A DNA stretch of 64,000 nt from Phocaeicola plebeius DSM 17135 (GTDB taxonomy: Bacteria > Bacteroidota > Bacteroidia > Bacteroidales > Bacteroidaceae), in the NCBI RefSeq assembly GCF_000187895.1, contig NZ_DS990127.1, forward strand, positions 124,001 through 188,000, given 5' to 3'. The translations under genes and the position numbers were made by a program. Positions 26,064 through 35,810 of the stretch are shown piece after piece. The stretch's first letter is position 1. Each line of letters opens with the position of its first letter. The notes beneath the pieces were generated by a model. It did not search any database. It worked only from the letters and a program-made list of their open reading frames with translations, and had not been told where the DNA came from.

Positions 26064-27248
26064 TTAGTAATCGATTTTATCCAAAATCCCTGCTAAGTAA
26101 GCAATAGTCACTCCGTAGTTGGTCATGGGAACCTGCTGGGCGCGGGCTTGACCGATGCGGTTCAGCACATACTTGCGGTTGAACATGCAGGCCCCGCAAT
26201 GGATAATCAGGTCGTACGGGGTCAGGTCTTCTGGGAAGTCCGTGCCCGACACGATGTCGATTTGCAGGGCTTCACCGATGCGCTTGCGGAGCATATTCGG
26301 GATTTTCACTCGCCCGATGTCTTCTGTCAGCGGGGCATGCGTACATGCTTCGGCAATCAGCACCCGTGATTCCGGTGTCAGTTGGGCAATGGCATTGGCT
26401 CCTTCCATGTAGTAGTCGATGTCGCCTTTGTACTGGGCAAAGAGGACGGAGAAAGAGGTAAGCCGGCTTTCGGCAGGCTTCTTGTCATATACCGTGCGGA
26501 ACACCTGTGAGTCGGTGATAATCAGTTTCGGCGGACGGGCTAATGCGGCCAGCATGGCATCTATCTTGTCGGTGGTACAGCTCATCACTAGGCATTTGCG
26601 GTCCAGCAGCTCGCGGATGGTTTGTACCTGAGGCAGGATAAGGCGGCCTTTGGGGGCCTGGATGTCCTGTGGCATGACCAGCATGACGGTATCATTTTCT
26701 TCTACCAGCCGGCCTACGATGCCTTGTGCCATGGTTTCATCCGGCAATTTGTTCCGCAGGCTGCGCAGAATGTCGTCCAGACCTTTTCCGGTGAGGGTGC
26801 TCACCAACAGAGGAACCTGTCCGCATTGATGTTCGATGCGGCGCATGGTCTGTTCGGCATCGGACAATAAGTCACATTTGTTCAGTATCCAGATAACAGG
26901 CACATTCTTTTCCTTTAACAAGCGTTGCCAGTGTAACTCTTCGTCCAGGTGTTCATCGGTACAGACCATCAGGGCGATGTCAGTTTTCTCCAGTGCACGT
27001 TGTGTCTGTCGGATGCGGAGTTCGCCCAGTTCACCTTCGTCGTCGAAGCCGGCCGTATCTATGAATACGCAGGGACCAAGACCATGGATTTCCATGGCTT
27101 TAAAGACCGGGTCGGTAGTCGTGCCGGGAATATCCGACACGAGGGCTGTGTCCTGATGCGTCAGGGCATTAATCAGCGATGACTTACCGGCATTTCGCTT
27201 GCCAAACAGACCGATGTGCAGCCGGTTGGCACGGGGAGTATCGTTCAT
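26064..27248 (-). CDS. hydF: [FeFe]-hydrogenase maturation GTPase HydF
   Basis: This 394-residue protein has G1 GKRNAGKSSLINAL near residue 16, DTAGFDDEG and NKCD in the GTPase domain. The C-terminal Fe-S cluster region holds IHCGACMFNRKYVLNRIGQA. HydF is the scaffold that receives the 2Fe subcluster built by HydE and HydG and passes it to the hydrogenase. It is the last gene of the hydA-hydE-hydG-hydF run and sits 28 bp after hydG. Confidence 0.95.
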   Translation of the reverse strand: MNDTPRANRLHIGLFGKRNAGKSSLINALTHQDTALVSDIPGTTTDPVFKAMEIHGLGPCVFIDTAGFDDEGELGELRIRQTQRALEKTDIALMVCTDEHLDEELHWQRLLKEKNVPVIWILNKCDLLSDAEQTMRRIEHQCGQVPLLVSTLTGKGLDDILRSLRNKLPDETMAQGIVGRLVEENDTVMLVMPQDIQAPKGRLILPQVQTIRELLDRKCLVMSCTTDKIDAMLAALARPPKLIITDSQVFRTVYDKKPAESRLTSFSVLFAQYKGDIDYYMEGANAIAQLTPESRVLIAEACTHAPLTEDIGRVKIPNMLRKRIGEALQIDIVSGTDFPEDLTPYDLIIHCGACMFNRKYVLNRIGQARAQQVPMTNYGVTIAYLAGILDKIDY

Positions 27249-27276
27249 ACGTTTAATCAGGCTTTAAGTTCACACA

Positions 27277-28695
27277 TTAGAAACGGAAGTCGCGTTTTCC
27301 TTCGGCAATCCGTTCCAGATTTTCCAAGGCTCTTTTGCGGATGGCGGGATTCGGGATCTCTTCCATCTGCTTGCGAATCATGTCTTCAGCCAGTCGGCGT
27401 GTTTCGGGCGAAGCGTAGTCGCAGAGGTATTCTTGAAGTGTCATCAGGGCATTGGGGGCACAGCAGTTGGCTATCTGGCCCGTCTTGACCAGCGACATGA
27501 AACGGTCGCCCGTACGTCCTTCACGGTAGCAGGCCGTACAGAAGCTGGGGATGTAGCCCAATTTCAGCAGCCAGGCCACGATTTCATCCAGGCTGCGGTG
27601 GTCGCTTACATCAAACTGAGCAGAGTTTTCTTCCGGCAGTTCTTCGGTAGCATAACCTCCCACGCTGGTGCGGGAACCACCGCTGATTTGTGACACACCG
27701 AGGGCAAGTACCTTTTCGCGTGAACGCTGCGATTCACGTGTAGAAATAATCATACCCGTATAAGGCACGCTGATTCGGATGACGGCTACAATCTTCTGGA
27801 ATATCTCGTCGGAGATAGCGTTCTCGAAGGTAGAAGCGTCAATGTCGTCGGCCGAGCAGATACGGGGCACACTGATGGTGTGCGGACCTACGCCGTAAGT
27901 CGCTTCCAGGTGTTCGGCGTGCATCAGCAGTCCCACAAAATCGTAGCGGTAAGTATTCAGGCCGAACAATACGCCGATACCCACGTCGTCAATGCCTCCT
28001 TGCATGGCGCGGTCCATAGCCTCCGTATGGTAGGCATAGTTGCTCTTTGGACCTCTGGGGTGAAGCTTTTCGTAATTCTCCTTGTGGTATGTTTCCTGGA
28101 ACAGAATGTAGGTACCGATACCGGCTTCGTGCAGGCGACGGTAATTTTCTACCGTGGTCGCAGCAATGTTTACGTTTACTCGGCGGATGGCTCCGTTCTT
28201 GTGCTTGATGCTATAGATGGTCTTTATCGATTCCAGAATGTATTCGATAGGGTTGTGAATCGGATCTTCTCCTGCTTCCAGTGCCAGACGCTTGTGTCCC
28301 ATGTCCTGCAGGGCGATGACCTCACGACGGATGTCTTCCTGTGTCAGTTTCTTGCGGGCAATGGTCTTGTTCTTTACGTGGTAAGGACAGTAGGTACAAC
28401 TGTTTACGCAATAATTTGACAAGTAAAGAGGGGCAAACATTACGATGCGGTTACCATAGAATTTCTGCTTGATTTCACGGGCCAGGCAGTAGATTTCCTC
28501 CACCAGTTCCGGGTCGTTGCATTCCAATAATACAGCAGCCTCGCGGTGAGAAAGTCCCTTGCACAGGCGAGCTTTTTCAATGATGGAACGTATCAGTTCC
28601 TTGTCCTGGCTTTTGCTTTGGGCATATTCCAGGGTATCGAGAATTTCTTCGTGGCAGATGAATTCTTCTGCCTTTTGAGAATCAATCTTGTACAT
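27277..28695 (-). CDS. hydG: [FeFe]-hydrogenase maturase HydG (radical SAM)
   Basis: This 472-residue radical-SAM tyrosine lyase makes the CO and CN ligands of the H-cluster. The radical-SAM motif is CVNSCTYC near residue 100. The C-terminal Fe-S site has CTACYREGRTGDRFM and a following NCCAPNAL with the conserved cysteine. The length is normal for the family. It starts 14 bp after hydE. Confidence 0.95.
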   Translation of the reverse strand: MYKIDSQKAEEFICHEEILDTLEYAQSKSQDKELIRSIIEKARLCKGLSHREAAVLLECNDPELVEEIYCLAREIKQKFYGNRIVMFAPLYLSNYCVNSCTYCPYHVKNKTIARKKLTQEDIRREVIALQDMGHKRLALEAGEDPIHNPIEYILESIKTIYSIKHKNGAIRRVNVNIAATTVENYRRLHEAGIGTYILFQETYHKENYEKLHPRGPKSNYAYHTEAMDRAMQGGIDDVGIGVLFGLNTYRYDFVGLLMHAEHLEATYGVGPHTISVPRICSADDIDASTFENAISDEIFQKIVAVIRISVPYTGMIISTRESQRSREKVLALGVSQISGGSRTSVGGYATEELPEENSAQFDVSDHRSLDEIVAWLLKLGYIPSFCTACYREGRTGDRFMSLVKTGQIANCCAPNALMTLQEYLCDYASPETRRLAEDMIRKQMEEIPNPAIRKRALENLERIAEGKRDFRF

Positions 28696-28709
28696 AGCTG
28701 TAATGTAAT

Positions 28710-29756
28710 TTATAGTGTTTTGCCGGGATAATCCCCTCGGCTTTTATCTATTTCGTAACCAATGGCAGCCAGCCGTTGTGCAAGCAGACGCAGTCCTTCG
28801 GCTGCTTCTGAGCCCATAGAGGCTTTATTGTCATACAAGGCATAATTCTTTCGCTGTTCTACCGGCGAGAGGTTGGGCATTACTACATTGGCACCTGCCA
28901 GTATGCCTTTCTCGCGCCCGTCGGGTGTAAGGCTTGCCAGGGCGGTGGTAGAAGGAATCAATGCCTGCGGATGCATCAGCCGGAAGATGGAAAGCAGCGT
29001 GAGTGTCTGCGTGAGACTGCCGGGCAGGCAGGAAGCGAAAGGAGTGTCATGATGAGGCAGGAAAGGACCGATACCAATCATCTGGGGACGGAATTGTTCT
29101 ATGAAAAGAATGTCTTCCACCAGGTGGTCGACAGTTTGTCCTGGACTTCCCACCATGATGCCGGTTCCCGTCTGGAATCCGATGCGTTTCAAATCGTTCA
29201 GACAACGCAGGCGGTTGGATAGTGACATGTCTTCAGGATGCAAGCGACGGTAATGTGCTTCGTTGTGCGTTTCGTGGCGCAACAGATAGCGGTTGGCACC
29301 TGCCTGAAAAAAACGTTCGTAGGAAAGTGTAGGGCGTTCACCAAGTGAAAGGGTGATGGCTGCGTCGGGGAATTCGGTTCGTATCGCAGTAACCACTTCC
29401 GTTACCCTGTCATCGTTCATGTAGTTGTCTTCTCCTCCTTGCAGGACGAAGGTACGGAATCCCAACTCATATCCATGCCGGCAGCAGGCCAGAATGGTCT
29501 CCACATCCAGTCGGTACCGCTTCAGGTGGCGGTTACTTTTTCGGATGCCGCAGTAGAAACAGTCGTTGTGACAACAGTTCCCTATTTCAATGAGTCCACG
29601 GATATAGATTTTGTTTCCGAAATGGCTTTGTGCTACGGCACGTGCCTTTTGCATGAGAAAGTCGAGGTCTTCCCCCCGGCACTCCAGCAGAAGGGTACGC
29701 AATTCACCGGGAGCCAGTGTCTGCTCCCGGTAAAGGCGTTCAATAAGTTCCCTCAT
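28710..29756 (-). CDS. hydE: [FeFe]-hydrogenase maturase HydE (radical SAM)
   Basis: This 348-residue radical-SAM enzyme takes part in building the dithiolate bridge of the H-cluster. CHNDCFYC near residue 63 is the CxxxCxxC motif. FVLQGGEDNYMND, LRHETHNEAHYRRLHP and GTGIMVGSPGQTVDHLVEDI are conserved HydE segments. It begins 4 bp after the hydrogenase stop, so the two are probably coupled in translation. Confidence 0.93.
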   Translation of the reverse strand: MRELIERLYREQTLAPGELRTLLLECRGEDLDFLMQKARAVAQSHFGNKIYIRGLIEIGNCCHNDCFYCGIRKSNRHLKRYRLDVETILACCRHGYELGFRTFVLQGGEDNYMNDDRVTEVVTAIRTEFPDAAITLSLGERPTLSYERFFQAGANRYLLRHETHNEAHYRRLHPEDMSLSNRLRCLNDLKRIGFQTGTGIMVGSPGQTVDHLVEDILFIEQFRPQMIGIGPFLPHHDTPFASCLPGSLTQTLTLLSIFRLMHPQALIPSTTALASLTPDGREKGILAGANVVMPNLSPVEQRKNYALYDNKASMGSEAAEGLRLLAQRLAAIGYEIDKSRGDYPGKTL

Positions 29757-29760
29757 GGGT

Positions 29761-31236
29761 TTATTCCTGATTATTGTTTTCGTACTTCAAGGTACGTTTC
29801 AGCAAGTCTTGGTTCAACTGGCGTTTTCCGGCTACAGGATCGTTGTGTGCGCTCGGGCCGGTTACGCATCCGCCTTCGCAAGCCATCATTTCGATGAACT
29901 GTGCATCCACTTTTCCGGTCTTGGCGTAAGCGCGGAGTACACCGATGTTCTTCTTCGTGAAGTCAGAGAACTGCATAATCTTGATGCCGTTGGCTTTCGG
30001 TCCCAGGTAAGCTTTCACTGCTCCAGCTACACCGCCCGCCTGTGCAAATCCGTGTGCTTCACATACAGATTCGTATGCCACTTTGTACGGGTTGGCCTGT
30101 TCCAGTTCGATGCCTAAGCCGCGGAACATCGGGTGAAGTTCTTCGAAAGTCAGCACGTAGTCTACGCATTCGTCACGCTGTGCTTCTTTTCTTTTGGCGA
30201 TACACGGGCCGATGAAGACCACCTTGGCATTCGGGTATTTCTTTTTGGCAATGCGAGCCGCATAATACATCGGAGAGCCTGTGCTTGATACGTAAGGCTT
30301 CATGTCTGGGATGTGCTTGTTTACCAGTTCGATGTATGACGGACAGCAGGAAGTAGTCATGAACTTTTGTCCTTCTTCCAGCTTTTCCAGCAGTTCGTGT
30401 GCTTCGTTGCTGGTAGTGTGCATGGCACCTTCGGCCACTTCAATTACATCAGCAAAACCAATTTCTTTCAATGCTCCGTACACTTGTTCGATGGTAGCCT
30501 TGAACTGTCCCAATACGGACGGAGCCGGAATGGCAATTACCTGTTCTCCCTTACGGATAGCTTCCAATACATCGAACACCTGAGAAATTTCGAAGATGGC
30601 TCCAAACGGACAGGCATTCAGACATTTTCCACAATAGATACACTTGCTTTCATCGATGTGTTCGATGTAGTGTTCGTCTTTGCTGATGGCTTTCACCGGA
30701 CAAGCTTCCTCACAAGGCACCGGAATGTAAACGATGGCGTGATACGGACAGCTCTTGTGGCAGATACCACAGCTGATGCACTTGTCGTGGTCAATCTGTG
30801 CCTGACCAGTCTTCTTGTTAAAGTGTACGGCACCCTTCGGACAGTTCATGTAGCAGCTTCTAGCCACACAACCCCGACAAAGGTTACTTACTTCATAGTT
30901 TACCTGCACGCAAGAAGAGCATGCTTCGTCGATGACACAGAGAATGTTTTCTTTGATTCTTTCCTTGCGTTCCAATGTTTTGCGGGCATATTCAGAAAGC
31001 GGAGTCAGTTCGTCCGTTTCATCGGTCATATCCCAGCCCAACAGCGGGAGCAACTTATATTTAGTAACGGCACGTTCCTTGTGGATACAGCAGCGTCCCA
31101 CCGGTTGTGAACGTCGAGGACTGATTTCCAAAGGAATGCGGTCAATTTTTTCTACTAATTGATTTTCTTTCCATAAAGCAACCAGGTTTTCCAGCAATTT
31201 ATGCCGGACAATCATTACGTTGTTTGTAAAAGCCAT
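29761..31236 (-). CDS. [FeFe] hydrogenase, group-B-like
   Basis: This 491-residue cytoplasmic iron hydrogenase has an N-terminal cysteine set CSSC...CRGC...C...C (106-132). Two ferredoxin-type [4Fe-4S] sites follow (CISCGICHKSCP near 153 and CIYCGKCLNACP near 199). The H-cluster motifs are TSCCPS (295-300), IGPCIAKRK (C345) and MACEGGC (C453, C457). They differ from classical TSCCPGW, MPC and GGC-GGGQP, as in group B enzymes found in gut Bacteroidales. These probably re-oxidise ferredoxin by making H2. All three maturases follow in the same operon. Confidence 0.88.
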   Translation of the reverse strand: MAFTNNVMIVRHKLLENLVALWKENQLVEKIDRIPLEISPRRSQPVGRCCIHKERAVTKYKLLPLLGWDMTDETDELTPLSEYARKTLERKERIKENILCVIDEACSSCVQVNYEVSNLCRGCVARSCYMNCPKGAVHFNKKTGQAQIDHDKCISCGICHKSCPYHAIVYIPVPCEEACPVKAISKDEHYIEHIDESKCIYCGKCLNACPFGAIFEISQVFDVLEAIRKGEQVIAIPAPSVLGQFKATIEQVYGALKEIGFADVIEVAEGAMHTTSNEAHELLEKLEEGQKFMTTSCCPSYIELVNKHIPDMKPYVSSTGSPMYYAARIAKKKYPNAKVVFIGPCIAKRKEAQRDECVDYVLTFEELHPMFRGLGIELEQANPYKVAYESVCEAHGFAQAGGVAGAVKAYLGPKANGIKIMQFSDFTKKNIGVLRAYAKTGKVDAQFIEMMACEGGCVTGPSAHNDPVAGKRQLNQDLLKRTLKYENNNQE

Positions 31237-31298
31237 AATCGAAATAAAAAGGTTTGTTAGTTATTAGTTATCCTAAAATTATAGAGTCCGTGTGCGGT

Positions 31299-31838
31299 TT
31301 ACTCTTCCGTTTGTCCCTCGGCAGCTCTTAAAATCAAGGTTGTAGCTCCCAAGGTAATAATAGCTCCGTCTTCAATGCGGATTTGGTCTTTCGGTCCTAA
31401 AATTTCATTCATCAGGAAAGTTCCTGTGATGCTGTCATTATCGCGCAGGGTGTAAATGATTTTCCCTTGCTTGTTCTTCTTGACGTTGATGTAACAATGC
31501 CGACGGTCCAGACTCGGATCATTACTTTCGATAGGGATGTCGATGTCGTTACCTTTGCATCGGCGGCCGATGAGGTTATCTCCCTCATGCAGCGGAAGCA
31601 CCTGCTTGTAGGCAAATACGTTTTCCACGGCCAGTATGTTGCCGAAATCCTGCATGCCTTCTTTCTCGTCGATTACTTCCTCCTTACGGTTGGCGGCATT
31701 CAGTTTCGATTTCCCGATACGGATGCTGAACTGCTTCTTGCAGTTGTCACAGATAAAAACGAGTGACTGTCCTTCTCCATACTTGGTTTCATCAAACTGG
31801 ATGAAGTTGTCACATTTGGGGCATCTTACTCTTTTCAT
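31299..31838 (-). CDS. Zinc-ribbon and FHA domain protein
   Basis: This 179-residue protein has an N-terminal zinc ribbon (CPKC...CDNC, residues 5-35) and a C-terminal FHA domain (about 80-175) with LIGRRCKGNDIDI and the SLDRRHCYI strand. FHA domains bind phosphothreonine. No kinase gene is close by. It lies 19 bp after the HU/SPOR gene and probably shares its transcript. Confidence 0.82.
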   Translation of the reverse strand: MKRVRCPKCDNFIQFDETKYGEGQSLVFICDNCKKQFSIRIGKSKLNAANRKEEVIDEKEGMQDFGNILAVENVFAYKQVLPLHEGDNLIGRRCKGNDIDIPIESNDPSLDRRHCYINVKKNKQGKIIYTLRDNDSITGTFLMNEILGPKDQIRIEDGAIITLGATTLILRAAEGQTEE

Positions 31839-31857
31839 TCTGTTTTAAAGGGCATAT

Positions 31858-32982
31858 TTATTTTGATGTGAATACCCAGGCACTCTTGAATTCTTCCTGT
31901 TTACGCAGCGTCTGCACTTTCTGGTAAGCTTCGCCTGAAGTGGCATAACTATCCAGTGCGATGCGGAAACGTCCGTTCGATTCAAGCACCTGACAATTCT
32001 TGTATCCTTTCTGCTGGAATTTTTTCAGTTCACGTTGTGCATCGTCCGATGTCGGCAGACTGGCTACGATGATGTAGGCCGTCTTTTTACTTGCAGCGGG
32101 TTGTGTAGACACTTGCTTAGATAATTTGGCAGCCTTTGTTTCAGCTTTTGCTGTAGCCGTTTTAGCTACGACTGTTTTTGCAGCAGGTGCCGCTGCAATT
32201 TTTTCCGTCTTCACAACTACCGGTTTCAGCGTGTTCACGTTGTTACGGACACGCTTTTCGCCCGTCTGCTTCTTTATAGCCTTCTGTGCAACTACTGTGT
32301 GAGGAGTTGTTTGTATGCTGGTGGCCACCGACTGGTTGCGGATGGCATCAAACATGCTGATAGAACCTAAAGAGGCGTAGTTCGCATCGTCCATGTACGT
32401 GTTTTCTACCGGAACGGAGAGTACGAAGAACAGACATACGGCTGCGGCTATCGCTACTATGTTGCGTGTGAAGTGACGCAGGGAGAAATGCTTCTTCGAT
32501 TTTCCTGTCTGCTCGTTTACTTTTGGAAGCAATTGTTTAGGAGAAGACGATACAGGAAGAGGTTGTAACTGTGGAAGCGTGAAACTTTCCAGTCCGTACA
32601 GACTTGGAGTGAAATAAGATGCGGCTGCCGGTTCAAAGGCATAACCGCCGTTCATGTTATAATAAATCGTACCTACGTTGTTCAGTGTGACCTGACCTTG
32701 CTGGTACAATTGGTCTTTCAGTTCAGCCACTGTCTTTTCAATCCGGCGGGTTGCATCGGGAAAGTCGGTGTTAAAAGCCTGCATGTACGACTGTACCAGC
32801 AGCCCATCGTTCATTATCAGTTGCGGATTGAATCCAATGGTGCGGAGGGGCGGCATGAATTCTCCTTTTTGGATGGAATATGCGGCCTGCCGTTTGTGGG
32901 CAATGAATCCTCCCAGGCCGGGAACGATGACACAATCATTCTCCAGCAATAATACTTCTATATGTTTTGCCAATTCAATCAT
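31858..32982 (-). CDS. HU-CCDC81-type and SPOR domain membrane protein
   Basis: The protein is 374 residues. The N-terminal half (1-130) matches the Bacteroidales HU/CCDC81-like pair of domains (IELAKHIEVLLLENDCVIVP, VPGLGGFIAH, VTLNNVGTIYY). One membrane helix follows near residue 185 (IVAIAAAVCLFFVLSV). A Lys/Ala-rich linker leads to a C-terminal SPOR domain (about 300-374) that binds denuded peptidoglycan. Such proteins may link the septal cell wall to the cytoplasm or nucleoid. The ATG at 32982 is the only one matching the HU domain start and lies very close to a -7 box, so the mRNA leader is very short. Confidence 0.8.
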   Translation of the reverse strand: MIELAKHIEVLLLENDCVIVPGLGGFIAHKRQAAYSIQKGEFMPPLRTIGFNPQLIMNDGLLVQSYMQAFNTDFPDATRRIEKTVAELKDQLYQQGQVTLNNVGTIYYNMNGGYAFEPAAASYFTPSLYGLESFTLPQLQPLPVSSSPKQLLPKVNEQTGKSKKHFSLRHFTRNIVAIAAAVCLFFVLSVPVENTYMDDANYASLGSISMFDAIRNQSVATSIQTTPHTVVAQKAIKKQTGEKRVRNNVNTLKPVVVKTEKIAAAPAAKTVVAKTATAKAETKAAKLSKQVSTQPAASKKTAYIIVASLPTSDDAQRELKKFQQKGYKNCQVLESNGRFRIALDSYATSGEAYQKVQTLRKQEEFKSAWVFTSK

Positions 32983-32986
32983 ATTG

Positions 32987-33068
32987 CAAAAATAATACAT
33001 TTTTCTCTTATGTGGAGTATCTTTCAACGGGCATTTTTCGGAGGAAAACCAAATTTGTTGTATTTTTG
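32987..33068. promoter_or_regulatory. Divergent promoters of the HU/SPOR and lipoprotein genes
   Basis: A minus-strand TATTTTTG lies at 32987-32994, only 4 bp from the ATG at 32982. A plus-strand TATTTTTG lies at 33061-33068, 29 bp before the ATG at 33098. Confidence 0.5.
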
Positions 33069-33097
33069 CCGGAGAAAATGTAGAAATTCATTTACGC

Positions 33098-33886
33098 ATG
33101 AAAAAAATGGGCTTGGGAATGCTCCTTGGGGGATTAGGAATGCTGGCAGGATGTCTGTCTCCCCAGCAGCACGGAGCAGAAAAGCAGAATGAAAATCAGG
33201 AAGTCATACAACGGCTGCAAGGCATCTGGCTGGATGACAACACGGAGGCACCTTTATTCAAAATTCAAGGCGACAGCATTTATTATGCCAGCCAGATTAA
33301 TGCCCCGATGGCTTTTTCGGTACACAATGATACCATGACGGTGTACAGTGCCCAGCCCATTCATTATTTCATAGAAGAATGCTTGTCGTACAGTCTGCGC
33401 TATCGCACGTCGGTGGGCGAGACGGTGAGCCTGCATAAATCCGAATCGGATACCTTGTCGTTTGGTACGGTGGTTCCGGTGAAAGTGGTAGAAAACGGGG
33501 TGTTTGAGAAAGATTCGGTTATTTTTCACGGAGGAGAACGCTACAGAGGTTATGCGTACATCAACCCGACCAAGAAGCGGGTAACCCTTGTCAGCATCAA
33601 TGAAGAAGGTCTTCCGGTGGAAAATATCTACTATGACAATATCATCCATATCTGTGTGTACAAAGGAAAGGAACGCTTGTTCTCCAAAGATATAAATAAG
33701 GAAATGTTTGCCCGCGTGGTTCCTGCCGATTTTCTGAACAACGCCATCCTGAGCGATATGGACTTTGTGAGAGTGGATGAAAAAGGTTATCGTTACGTGG
33801 CTACACTTTGTATTCCCGACGGAGCGGCTTGTTATAATGTCCGGCTGGACGTGAGCAAGGAAGGAAACATCGTTTTCTCTCGTTGA
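33098..33886 (+). CDS. Uncharacterised lipoprotein
   Basis: This 262-residue protein has a lipoprotein signal (GMLAGC near residue 23). The mature part starts with a Gln/Glu/Asn-rich linker, then beta-rich sequence (about 40-130) that reads like a lipocalin-type barrel, and a second half ending in a short strand NIVFSR. I do not recognise the family with certainty; it could belong to a Bacteroidales DUF of lipid-anchored proteins. It has its own promoter and terminator, so it is likely a single-gene unit. Confidence 0.7.
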   Translation: MKKMGLGMLLGGLGMLAGCLSPQQHGAEKQNENQEVIQRLQGIWLDDNTEAPLFKIQGDSIYYASQINAPMAFSVHNDTMTVYSAQPIHYFIEECLSYSLRYRTSVGETVSLHKSESDTLSFGTVVPVKVVENGVFEKDSVIFHGGERYRGYAYINPTKKRVTLVSINEEGLPVENIYYDNIIHICVYKGKERLFSKDINKEMFARVVPADFLNNAILSDMDFVRVDEKGYRYVATLCIPDGAACYNVRLDVSKEGNIVFSR

Positions 33887-33903
33887 ACGGGAAGGTATAA
33901 TGA

Positions 33904-33956
33904 AAAAATATCCTCCAGACTGTTTGGATGAAAATCGCAGTCTGGAGGATATTTTT
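33904..33956. terminator. Perfect bidirectional terminator
   Basis: A 19-bp perfect stem: AAAAATATCCTCCAGACTG (33904-33922) and its complement (33938-33956), with A and T tracts on the two sides. It lies between convergent lipoprotein and engB genes and overlaps the last bases of engB. Confidence 0.92.
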
Positions 33957-34566
33957 ATTCTGCCTGCTCTTTGAGCGAACGGTTTACTTGTTCTATGTAA
34001 TCGAGGATTTCCTGCCGTCCGGTCTTGTTCTCCGAAGAAGAGATGAAATGCGGAGGCAGCTCTTCCCATTGTTCTTTCAGTGTGTCCAGGAAACGGTTTA
34101 CGCTGGCCTTCGTCTTTCCCACGCTTTGCTTGTCGGCTTTGGTGAAAATCAGGGCGAAGGGGATTCCGTTTTCTCCTAACCACTCGATGAATTCCAGGTC
34201 GATGCGCTGCGGTTCCAACCGGCTGTCGATGAGGACGAACAGGCAGGTCATCTGTTCTCGCTCCAGCACGTAGTATTCAATGAGTTTCTGGATTTTCTCC
34301 ATCATCTTTTTCCCTCGCTGGGCATAGCCGTAGCCGGGAAGGTCTACCAGATACCATTCCTTGTTGATGAGGAAATGGTTGATGAGCAAGGTTTTTCCCG
34401 GTGTGGCCGAAGTCATGGCCAGTTTGGGATTCTTGGTCAGCATGTTGATGAGACTGGATTTTCCCACGTTGGAGCGCCCGATAAAGGCATATTCCGGAAG
34501 ATGAGTCTGGGGGCACATGTCGGCCCGTGAGTTGCTTACGACGAACTCTGCGCTGGTTATGTCCAT
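33955..34566 (-). CDS. engB: Ribosome biogenesis GTPase EngB (YihA/YsxC)
   Basis: This 203-residue GTPase has G1 [14 protein letters not shown] near residue 31, G3 DLPGYGYA and G4 TKADK. These match EngB, which helps assemble the large ribosomal subunit. It diverges from recR; a -7 box at 34593-34600 lies 27 bp before the ATG. Confidence 0.95.
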   Translation of the reverse strand: MDITSAEFVVSNSRADMCPQTHLPEYAFIGRSNVGKSSLINMLTKNPKLAMTSATPGKTLLINHFLINKEWYLVDLPGYGYAQRGKKMMEKIQKLIEYYVLEREQMTCLFVLIDSRLEPQRIDLEFIEWLGENGIPFALIFTKADKQSVGKTKASVNRFLDTLKEQWEELPPHFISSSENKTGRQEILDYIEQVNRSLKEQAE

Positions 34567-34592
34567 AGGTTATATCTGTGAGTTGTTTTATG

Positions 34593-34685
34593 CAAAGGTA
34601 ATATAAAAACGGGATTCGGTGGAAGACTTCCTTGAAAATAATGTCCGCGAAATGGAGGTCGGTTCTCGTTTTATCCGTATTTTTG
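34593..34685. promoter_or_regulatory. Divergent promoters of engB and recR
   Basis: A minus-strand TACCTTTG lies at 34593-34600 (engB) and a plus-strand TATTTTTG at 34678-34685, 27 bp before the recR ATG at 34712. The second box rules out the longer recR frame from 34619. Confidence 0.6.
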
Positions 34686-34711
34686 CCATTCGTATTAAAG
34701 AAACGATAAAC

Positions 34712-35329
34712 ATGAATCAACAATATCCTTCAGTTTTACTGGAAAAAGCGGTGGGGGAGTTTGCCAAGCTTCCCGGAATCGGACGGAAAACGGCCATGCG
34801 CCTTGTGCTGCACCTGCTGCGTCAGGATACAGCTACGGTAGAAGCCTTCAGCAGTGCCATTTCTACCTTAAAGAAAGAGGTGAAGTATTGCAAGGTGTGC
34901 CACAACATTTCTGATACGGATGTGTGCCGCATCTGTTCCAATCCTTCGCGCGACGTGACCACGGTGTGTGTGGTAGAGAATATACGCGATGTGATGGCGG
35001 TAGAGAATACCCAGCAGTATCGCGGACTGTATCATGTGCTGGGCGGGGTGATTTCGCCCATGGACGGTATCGGTCCTTCAGATTTGGAGATAGAGAGTTT
35101 GGTGAATCGTGTGAAAGAAGGTACCGTCAAGGAGGTAATCCTGGCGCTGAGTTCTACGATGGAAGGAGATACCACCAACTTCTACATTTTCCGCAAACTG
35201 GTGGGCTGCGATGTGAAGATAACCGTCATTGCCCGTGGAATCTCCATCGGTGATGAATTGCAATATACGGATGAGGTGACGCTGGGACGTTCCATCGTGA
35301 ACCGTGTGGCATTTACCGGAACCCTTTAA
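34712..35329 (+). CDS. recR: Recombination mediator RecR
   Basis: This 205-residue protein has an N-terminal helix-hairpin-helix ([20 protein letters not shown]), the zinc finger [16 protein letters not shown] and a Toprim domain with [12 protein letters not shown], ending in a Walker-B-like region. With RecF and RecO it loads RecA at gaps. It is followed after 12 bp by a membrane protein gene. Confidence 0.95.
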   Translation: MNQQYPSVLLEKAVGEFAKLPGIGRKTAMRLVLHLLRQDTATVEAFSSAISTLKKEVKYCKVCHNISDTDVCRICSNPSRDVTTVCVVENIRDVMAVENTQQYRGLYHVLGGVISPMDGIGPSDLEIESLVNRVKEGTVKEVILALSSTMEGDTTNFYIFRKLVGCDVKITVIARGISIGDELQYTDEVTLGRSIVNRVAFTGTL

Positions 35330-35341
35330 AAATAGAAAGAA

Positions 35342-35803
35342 ATGGAAAAAAGAATGACTCGTCTGCTCCGTGTGCTGGAAGTGGAATTTGCCTTGTTCTG
35401 GATACTCGTCGTGGCAGGGTGTGTGTTGTATGAAACGGATGTATTGCCTCAGGGAAGTATGGTAGGCGATGCGCAGGCAGAATACATCTTGCAGACTGTC
35501 GGCATCTTGCTGACGGTATGTCTGATACCATTGTCGCTGCGCATGTTCAGCCTTTCGCTGACACGCTATGTCCGTCAGCTGTCCTTGCCCGAAGCGTTGG
35601 TGAGCTACCGCCGCTGGTGTGAAATCCGTCTGGCCATGCTGCTGGCTCCGGCACTGTTTAATCTGACCGTGTATTATACTACGCTCGATGTTACTAGTCT
35701 GTTGTGTATGGGCATGTTGCTGGTAGCTTCGCTGTTTTGTGTGCCGGGACGCGGCCGCCTGATGCGGGAGCTTGATTTGCAGAAAGACGAACCGGAAAAA
35801 TGA
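35342..35803 (+). CDS. Four-helix membrane protein of unknown function
   Basis: This 153-residue protein has four predicted membrane helices (about residues 15-33, 47-68, 95-113, 116-132) and a charged C-terminal tail. I recognise no motif. It lies between recR and an acetyltransferase with gaps of 12 and 7 bp, so the three are likely co-transcribed. A start at the Met five codons in is also possible. Confidence 0.75.
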   Translation: MEKRMTRLLRVLEVEFALFWILVVAGCVLYETDVLPQGSMVGDAQAEYILQTVGILLTVCLIPLSLRMFSLSLTRYVRQLSLPEALVSYRRWCEIRLAMLLAPALFNLTVYYTTLDVTSLLCMGMLLVASLFCVPGRGRLMRELDLQKDEPEK

Positions 35804-35810
35804 GAAGGTT

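Noticed and set aside
30367..31110. Open frame of 247 codons on the plus strand
   Set aside because: It is antisense to the hydrogenase gene, has no recognisable protein and no own promoter.
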